Origin: Firmicutes bacterium UBA2595
GTDB lineage: Bacteria > Bacillota > Thermincolia > Thermincolales > UBA2595
Reading direction: 5' to 3'
Assembly: GCA_002339745.1 (NCBI GenBank)
Contig: DDKP01000027.1
Span: forward strand, 29,779 to 40,304
Length of the DNA: 10,526 nucleotides
Made by a program: the position numbers and the translations under genes. Below are positions 7,200 through 10,526 of this stretch, one piece after another. The notes below the pieces were generated by a model, which was given only the letters and a program-made list of their open reading frames with translations, was not told the origin of the DNA and made no database searches. Every line of letters begins with the position of its first letter. Position 1 is the first letter of the stretch.

Positions 7200-7228
7200 A
7201 TTATATCATAATTTGCCAAAGAAAAAAA
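7200..7228 (-). promoter_or_regulatory. Putative housekeeping promoter (extended -10) for the nucleotidyltransferase-trpS-scpAB operon
   Basis: On the minus strand a perfect TATAAT (7205-7200) is preceded by TG one base upstream (TGATATAAT), an extended -10 element. Seventeen bases further upstream lies only a run of six T (7228-7223), a poor -35, so the extended -10 would carry recognition. The expected start near 7193 gives a leader of about 22 nt that ends in the GGGGGAG ribosome binding site. The promoter lies between the lysA terminator and the fusion gene, where one is needed. Confidence 0.7.
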
Positions 7229-7300
7229 GCGTTGGCGCGTTTGAGGCCTGTACACTGTCAAAGGGCTGGCACCCTGGCGTTTACGCTTCAGCCTTCATAC

Positions 7301-7336
7301 ATAAAAAGAACACCCCCTCGGCGAAGCCTCGGGGGT
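7301..7336 (-). terminator. Intrinsic terminator downstream of lysA
   Basis: On the minus strand the arms ACCCCC (7336-7331) and GGGGGT (7317-7312) pair. Inside them two GA/GA steps can form tandem sheared G-A pairs, followed by GGC/GCC closing a TTC loop. The hairpin is followed by GTTCTTTTT (down to about 7302). It starts 12 nt after the lysA stop codon. Confidence 0.85.
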
Positions 7337-7348
7337 CTGTATCACTTC

Positions 7349-8701
7349 TCACTGTCCGCTACCGGTTGCAATGGACAAGGGTTTGTTTTTTTTCAGTCGT
7401 TCAGGTATTACATCATTCCTTACCAGGTCATCAAGGGTCTCTCTTTTTACCACCACGTCAGCCCGCCCGTCCCTTACAAAGACCACTGCAGGGCGCGGCA
7501 GCCTGTTGTAATTGCTGGACATGGAATAGTTATACGCGCCGGTACAGAATACTGCCAGAATGTCTCCCGGTTCAACTGCGGGAACATGCAGGTCCCAAAT
7601 CAACATGTCACCTGATTCACAGCATTTCCCGGCAATTGATACTTCATCCACCCTTGGCCGGGCAGCCTTATTGGCCACTACCGCCTCGTAACGGGCCTGG
7701 TAAAGAGCCGGCCTGGGATTATCGGCCATTCCCCCGTCTATGGCAACATATTTTCTCACCCCGGGGATATCTTTCACCGAACCGACTGTATAAAGTGTTG
7801 TGCCGGCCTCACCCACAATAGAGCGTCCCGGCTCGACCACCACCTTTGGCATCGGGTAATTCATTTCTTGAGAAATACGCTTAACGGTTTCCATGATTAG
7901 TGCAGCCATTGTCCTGACATTCGCCGGTTTATCTCCTGAAACATAGTAAATGCCAAAGCCGCCGCCCAGGTTAAGTTCCTCTAACCTGTAACCTGTTTCT
8001 TCATATACTTTGCCGAAGAATTCCATCATGACCTCAGCGGTATGCTGGTATGACTCCGGTTCAAATATTTGAGAGCCGATGTGACAGTGAAGGCCCTTAA
8101 GATTAATATTTTTGAGTTCCAGCGCTTTTTTAACGCCTTCAATGGCCTGACCGTTGCTCACAACCAGGCCGAACTTGGAATCAATCTGGCCGGTCTGAAT
8201 ATACTCATGAGTATGGGCTTCGATTCCCGGTGTTACCCTGATCAAAATATCGGCCTTGGTCTTGAGTGTACTGCATAACTGTTCAAGGCATTCCAGTTCA
8301 TAAATGTTGTCCACAACAAACCTGCCTACCTTGGCTTCCAAGCCCTGCTTCAGTTCAGCGTGTGATTTATTGTTGCCGTGAAAGTATATCTTTTCCGCAG
8401 GAAACCCGGCTTTTAAAGCAGTATAAAGTTCTCCGCCGGAGACAACATCAAGGCCCAGACCCTCCGATTCAATCAGCCGGCACATGGCCATGGTCAGAAA
8501 AGCCTTACTGGCATATATTACCAAGGAATCAGGATATGTCCCTGTAAAAGCCTCGTAGTATTCACGGCATTTCTCCCTGATATGCCCTTCATCCATCACA
8601 TAAAGGGGAGTCCCGTATTCCCTGACCAGGTCAGTGGTATCACAACCACCGATTTCCAGGTGGCCCTCTTCGTTAATTTGCATTGTTCCGTGCAGCTTCA
8701 C
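7349..8701 (-). CDS. lysA: Diaminopimelate decarboxylase
   Basis: A PLP enzyme that decarboxylates meso-diaminopimelate to L-lysine, the last step of lysine synthesis, drawing on the pool also used for peptidoglycan. The 450-residue product has the PLP lysine in VIYASKAFLT (K66), HCHIGSQIFE (205-214), the phosphate-binding GGGFG (246-250), EPGRSIVGEAG (290-300), and the C-terminal CESGD (361-365) with GAYNYSMSSNYNRLPRP (388-404). The CESGD cysteine and that tyrosine come from the partner subunit in the dimeric family. Length is normal. The start is GTG 8701-8699: GGGAGG lies 11 nt upstream, and the next in-frame ATG (8683-8681) has no ribosome binding site. It is flanked by its own promoter and terminator, so it is a single-gene unit. 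The leader is only about 50 nt, too short for a lysine riboswitch. Confidence 0.97.
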   Translation of the reverse strand: MKLHGTMQINEEGHLEIGGCDTTDLVREYGTPLYVMDEGHIREKCREYYEAFTGTYPDSLVIYASKAFLTMAMCRLIESEGLGLDVVSGGELYTALKAGFPAEKIYFHGNNKSHAELKQGLEAKVGRFVVDNIYELECLEQLCSTLKTKADILIRVTPGIEAHTHEYIQTGQIDSKFGLVVSNGQAIEGVKKALELKNINLKGLHCHIGSQIFEPESYQHTAEVMMEFFGKVYEETGYRLEELNLGGGFGIYYVSGDKPANVRTMAALIMETVKRISQEMNYPMPKVVVEPGRSIVGEAGTTLYTVGSVKDIPGVRKYVAIDGGMADNPRPALYQARYEAVVANKAARPRVDEVSIAGKCCESGDMLIWDLHVPAVEPGDILAVFCTGAYNYSMSSNYNRLPRPAVVFVRDGRADVVVKRETLDDLVRNDVIPERLKKNKPLSIATGSGQ

Positions 8702-8756
8702 AGTGAAATATCCCTCCCGAAATCGTTGTACAAAAACCGCATAGAAATTTTCATAA

Positions 8757-8785
8757 ATTGTAACATATCAGAAATTGTTAGTCAA
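8757..8785 (-). promoter_or_regulatory. Putative sigma-A promoter for lysA
   Basis: On the minus strand TTGACT (8785-8780), a 17 nt spacer and TACAAT (8762-8757) form a near-consensus housekeeping promoter, with TG one base before the -10 (extended -10). The predicted start near 8750 leaves a leader of about 49 nt. The -35 begins immediately after the T-rich tail of the preceding terminator, so the two transcription units are packed end to end. Confidence 0.85.
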
Positions 8786-8816
8786 CAAATAAAGAGCCCG
8801 CCCAACCCTGGGCGGG
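8786..8816 (-). terminator. Intrinsic terminator of the GGDEF-EAL gene
   Basis: On the minus strand CCCGCCCA (8816-8809) and TGGGCGGG (8804-8797) form a perfect 8 bp GC-rich stem with a 4-base loop, followed by a T-rich tail (TCTTTATTTG). The stem begins at the base right after the TAA stop codon. Confidence 0.92.
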
Positions 8817-10205
8817 TTAACTGCCTTTATCCTTTAACATACGGGTGAACTCCTCGGCCGGGAGCGGTCGGCTAAACAGATAACCCTGTATTTCATCACA
8901 CTGCTGGAGTTTCAAAAAGGCCAGCTGTTCTTCAGTCTCAACACCTTCGGCAATAACTTTAAGATTTAAATTCTGGGCCAGGGCAATAATAGCCTTTGTA
9001 ATGGCAGCATCCTCCCGACCCTCCGTAACGTCACGCACAAATGACCTGTCTATTTTCAGCGTGTTGTTTGGGAAGTATTTTAAATAATTAAAAGATGAAT
9101 ACCCGGTCCCAAAATCATCAATAGCTATCCGTACTCCGAGGTCCCGCAGTTCACGCAGTGTTGAGATAGTTTGTTCAACATCCTGCATCGCCACCGTTTC
9201 CGTAATCTCCAGTTCAAGCCACTGCGGGTCCAACCCTGTCTCCCGCAAAATACTCATGACTCTTTCCACCAGATTCTTTTGCTGGAACTGCCTGGCCGAA
9301 AGGTTTACGGTCACGCGCATGGGTGGAAATCCGGCATCCTGCCATGCCCTGTTTTGAGCGCACGCCGTACGCATCACCCATTCCCCGATAGGAATAATAA
9401 GACCCGTTTCTTCGGCGTAAGAAATAAATTCCGACGGCAGTATAGTACCACGTTCAGGATGTTCCCACCGGATCAGGGCTTCCATCCCTATAATCTGGCC
9501 AGTAATGATGTTTAACTGGGGTTGGTAATGAACAACAAATTCCTGGCGTTCGAGAGCCCTGCGGAGGGATATTTCAGAAGTCAACAGTTCAAGGCTCCGG
9601 TCGCTCAGGTCGGACCTATACAATTGATAGTTGTTCCCCAGTTCCTTGGCTCTGTACATGGCGGTGTCGGCATTTTTCATCAAAGTATCGGCATCTTCAC
9701 CGTCAGTGGGATACACCGCTATCCCGATGCTGGGGGTAATGTAAAACTCCTGTCCGCACAGCCGCCATGGCTTCTTCAGGGCCTTCAGGATCTTTCTTGC
9801 TATCTTTACCGCGTCTTCAGGTTTGACAATTTCAGGTAAGAGGAAGCAGAATTCGTCACCGCCCATCCGGGCTACAGTGTCACTCTTGCGTACACAACTC
9901 TTGAGTCTGTCGGCAACCCTCTTGAGCAGCTTGTCTCCCATAGCATGCCCCAAGGTGTCATTCACCAGTTTAAACCGGTCCAGGTCCAGAAACATTACAG
10001 CCAGCATCCGGTGATTGCGTTCCGCGTGAGCCAGTTCCATATGAAGTCGGTCGTTAAACAGCATCCTGTTGGGCAAACCTGTAAGCGCATCATGAACTGA
10101 CATATACATTAGATGTTCTTCGGCGCGTTTCAGTTCGGCGATCTCCCGGCGCATTTCAGCCAATTCCCTGATAAGCTGCTCAACGGACTTTTCTTCGTCG
10201 GTCAT
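8817..10205 (-). CDS. Bifunctional-type GGDEF-EAL protein (diguanylate cyclase / c-di-GMP phosphodiesterase)
   Basis: A 462-residue cytosolic protein with no membrane segment. Residues 1-32 are charged and probably coiled coil, a likely dimerisation element. The GGDEF domain (about 35-195) has intact GGDEF at 115-119 and an RxxD inhibitory-site motif (RKSD, 106-109) exactly five residues before it. The EAL domain (about 210-458) keeps EALIRW (242-247), NLSARQF (301-307), LELEITE (330-336), IDDFGTGYSS (362-371), a catalytic lysine in LKIDRSF, AEGVE and QGYLFSRPLP. Both active sites look competent, so it could make or degrade c-di-GMP; which dominates cannot be read off. ATG 10205-10203 is chosen. 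A TTG one codon upstream (10208) sits at slightly better spacing from AAGGGG and is an equal alternative. It is preceded by a c-di-GMP-I riboswitch and terminator, so its product should feed back on its own synthesis. It has no sensory domain such as PAS or GAF. Confidence 0.95.
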   Translation of the reverse strand: MTDEEKSVEQLIRELAEMRREIAELKRAEEHLMYMSVHDALTGLPNRMLFNDRLHMELAHAERNHRMLAVMFLDLDRFKLVNDTLGHAMGDKLLKRVADRLKSCVRKSDTVARMGGDEFCFLLPEIVKPEDAVKIARKILKALKKPWRLCGQEFYITPSIGIAVYPTDGEDADTLMKNADTAMYRAKELGNNYQLYRSDLSDRSLELLTSEISLRRALERQEFVVHYQPQLNIITGQIIGMEALIRWEHPERGTILPSEFISYAEETGLIIPIGEWVMRTACAQNRAWQDAGFPPMRVTVNLSARQFQQKNLVERVMSILRETGLDPQWLELEITETVAMQDVEQTISTLRELRDLGVRIAIDDFGTGYSSFNYLKYFPNNTLKIDRSFVRDVTEGREDAAITKAIIALAQNLNLKVIAEGVETEEQLAFLKLQQCDEIQGYLFSRPLPAEEFTRMLKDKGS

Positions 10206-10233
10206 CAACCATACACCCCTTCATGCTTCAACT

Positions 10234-10273
10234 AAAAAAACCTACCGCCGAACAGCACGTCTCAGGAGTAGGT
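10234..10273 (-). terminator. Riboswitch-linked intrinsic terminator in the leader of the GGDEF-EAL gene
   Basis: On the minus strand ACCTACT (10273-10267) pairs with GGTAGGT (10246-10240). After one C-C mismatch, CTGAG (10265-10261) pairs with TTCGG (10252-10248), closing an 8-base loop. Seven T follow (10240-10234). It ends about 30 nt before the start codon, so it would block expression when formed. The 3' arm can instead pair with the 3' edge of the upstream aptamer. Confidence 0.82.
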
Positions 10274-10366
10274 AATTCGGCAACCGGCTGTCATTTAGTG
10301 ACTAGTCACTAATTAGACCCTTGGCTTTGCGTCCCTGCTTTTCAGCAGGTTTGCCTTTGACTGGGG
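10274..10366 (-). promoter_or_regulatory. Cyclic-di-GMP-I (GEMM-I) riboswitch aptamer
   Basis: The minus strand carries the conserved core of the GEMM-I class. GGCAAACC (10355-10348) leads into a 6 bp hairpin CCTGCT-GAAA-AGCAGG whose loop is a GNRA (GAAA) tetraloop. GGGACGCAAAGCC follows (10335-10323), then a second hairpin with receptor-like bases TCTAA and ATGA flanking a variable stem capped by an 18-base palindrome (10312-10295). The 3' conserved strand is GCCGGTTGCCGA (10288-10277). These blocks, in order and spacing, match the class that binds bis-(3'-5')-cyclic di-GMP. It is followed directly by a terminator and then a GGDEF-EAL gene, a known kind of target. The exact outer helix and boundaries are approximate. 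Confidence 0.93.
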
Positions 10367-10419
10367 TAACTAACATATTTAATAACAATTCATTTAATAT
10401 ATTATTTCGACAAAATTCA

Positions 10420-10526
10420 TTAATCACCTTCAACTTTAGGAGTTTCCATCAATAATATTTGATCATCGTTTAAAACTACCGCAACTTTGGGCCTGTTTTC
10501 TCAAGGGGCCTGTTGACAAACTTCTT
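10420..10526 (-). other. Possible 3' end or decayed remnant of an upstream minus-strand gene
   Basis: No complete gene lies here. In one minus-strand frame the peptide NRPKVAVVLNDDQILLMETP continues to KVEGD and a TAA at 10422-10420, and it looks protein-like. The same frame has a TGA at 10503-10501. A second frame entering from the right (KKFVNRPLEKTGPKLR) stops at TAG 10478-10476. AACAGGCCC occurs twice, 17 bases apart (10514-10506 and 10497-10489), so a short duplication could have shifted the frame. I do not recognise the peptide. Downstream, 10376-10419 is AT-rich and may hold the promoter of the riboswitch transcript, but I find no convincing -35/-10 pair. Confidence 0.25.

Noticed and set aside
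7256..7261. A perfect TTGACA on the minus strand between lysA and the nucleotidyltransferase gene.
   Set aside because: No -10-like hexamer lies 16-19 bases downstream (the region is GC-rich there). The TGATATAAT element closer to the gene is a better promoter.
8702..8754. A short frame in the lysA leader (ATG at 8754, 18 codons) whose TGA overlaps the lysA GTG start.
   Set aside because: The first ATG lies at or before the predicted transcription start, the second in-frame ATG has no ribosome binding site, and the peptide contains only one Lys codon, so an attenuating leader peptide is not supported.
10513..10518. TTGACA on the plus strand at the right edge, a possible promoter for a divergent gene.
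   Set aside because: The matching -10 would lie outside the window, so it cannot be evaluated. On the other strand the same bases may be coding.

Overview
The window looks like chromosome from an endospore-forming Clostridia-type Firmicute, most plausibly near the Desulfotomaculum/Pelotomaculum (Peptococcaceae) group. The evidence is a GerW/YtfJ sporulation protein next to a DUF2953 (YtfI-type) protein, the scpA-scpB pair, AGGAGG-type ribosome binding sites, GTG and TTG starts, and a roughly balanced base composition. The species assignment is inference. Every convincing gene lies on the minus strand, so transcription runs from high to low coordinates.

Right edge (about 10526-10209): an intergenic stretch of about 320 bp. 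It holds the possible tail of an upstream gene, an AT-rich segment, a cyclic-di-GMP-I (GEMM-I) riboswitch aptamer and an intrinsic terminator. This leader precedes a cytosolic GGDEF-EAL protein (10205-8817) whose two catalytic domains both look intact. The protein that makes and/or degrades c-di-GMP therefore appears to be controlled by c-di-GMP. The gene ends in a strong terminator directly after its stop codon.

8785-7301: a separate lysA unit, with a near-consensus promoter, diaminopimelate decarboxylase (last step of lysine synthesis) and its own terminator.

7228-1004: a six-gene operon-like run starting at an extended -10 promoter. It contains an 881-residue DHH/DHHA1-CBS-CBS-tRNA nucleotidyltransferase fusion, an M50-type membrane metalloprotease, tryptophanyl-tRNA synthetase with a four-cysteine Fe-S-like motif, ScpA, ScpB, and a small CoA-binding Rossmann protein. 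Gaps are 4, 76, 13, 13 and 4 nt, and four of the five downstream ribosome binding sites overlap or abut the preceding stop codon, suggesting translational coupling. The set mixes tRNA maturation and charging, membrane proteolysis and chromosome condensation.

960-1: a sporulation unit. A good match to a forespore sigma-F promoter precedes the DUF2953 membrane protein and gerW/ytfJ, which runs off the left edge.

The most interesting element is the riboswitch-terminator leader, in which aptamer, terminator and an alternative helix compete for the same bases. No CRISPR array, tRNA, rRNA or complete mobile element was seen.
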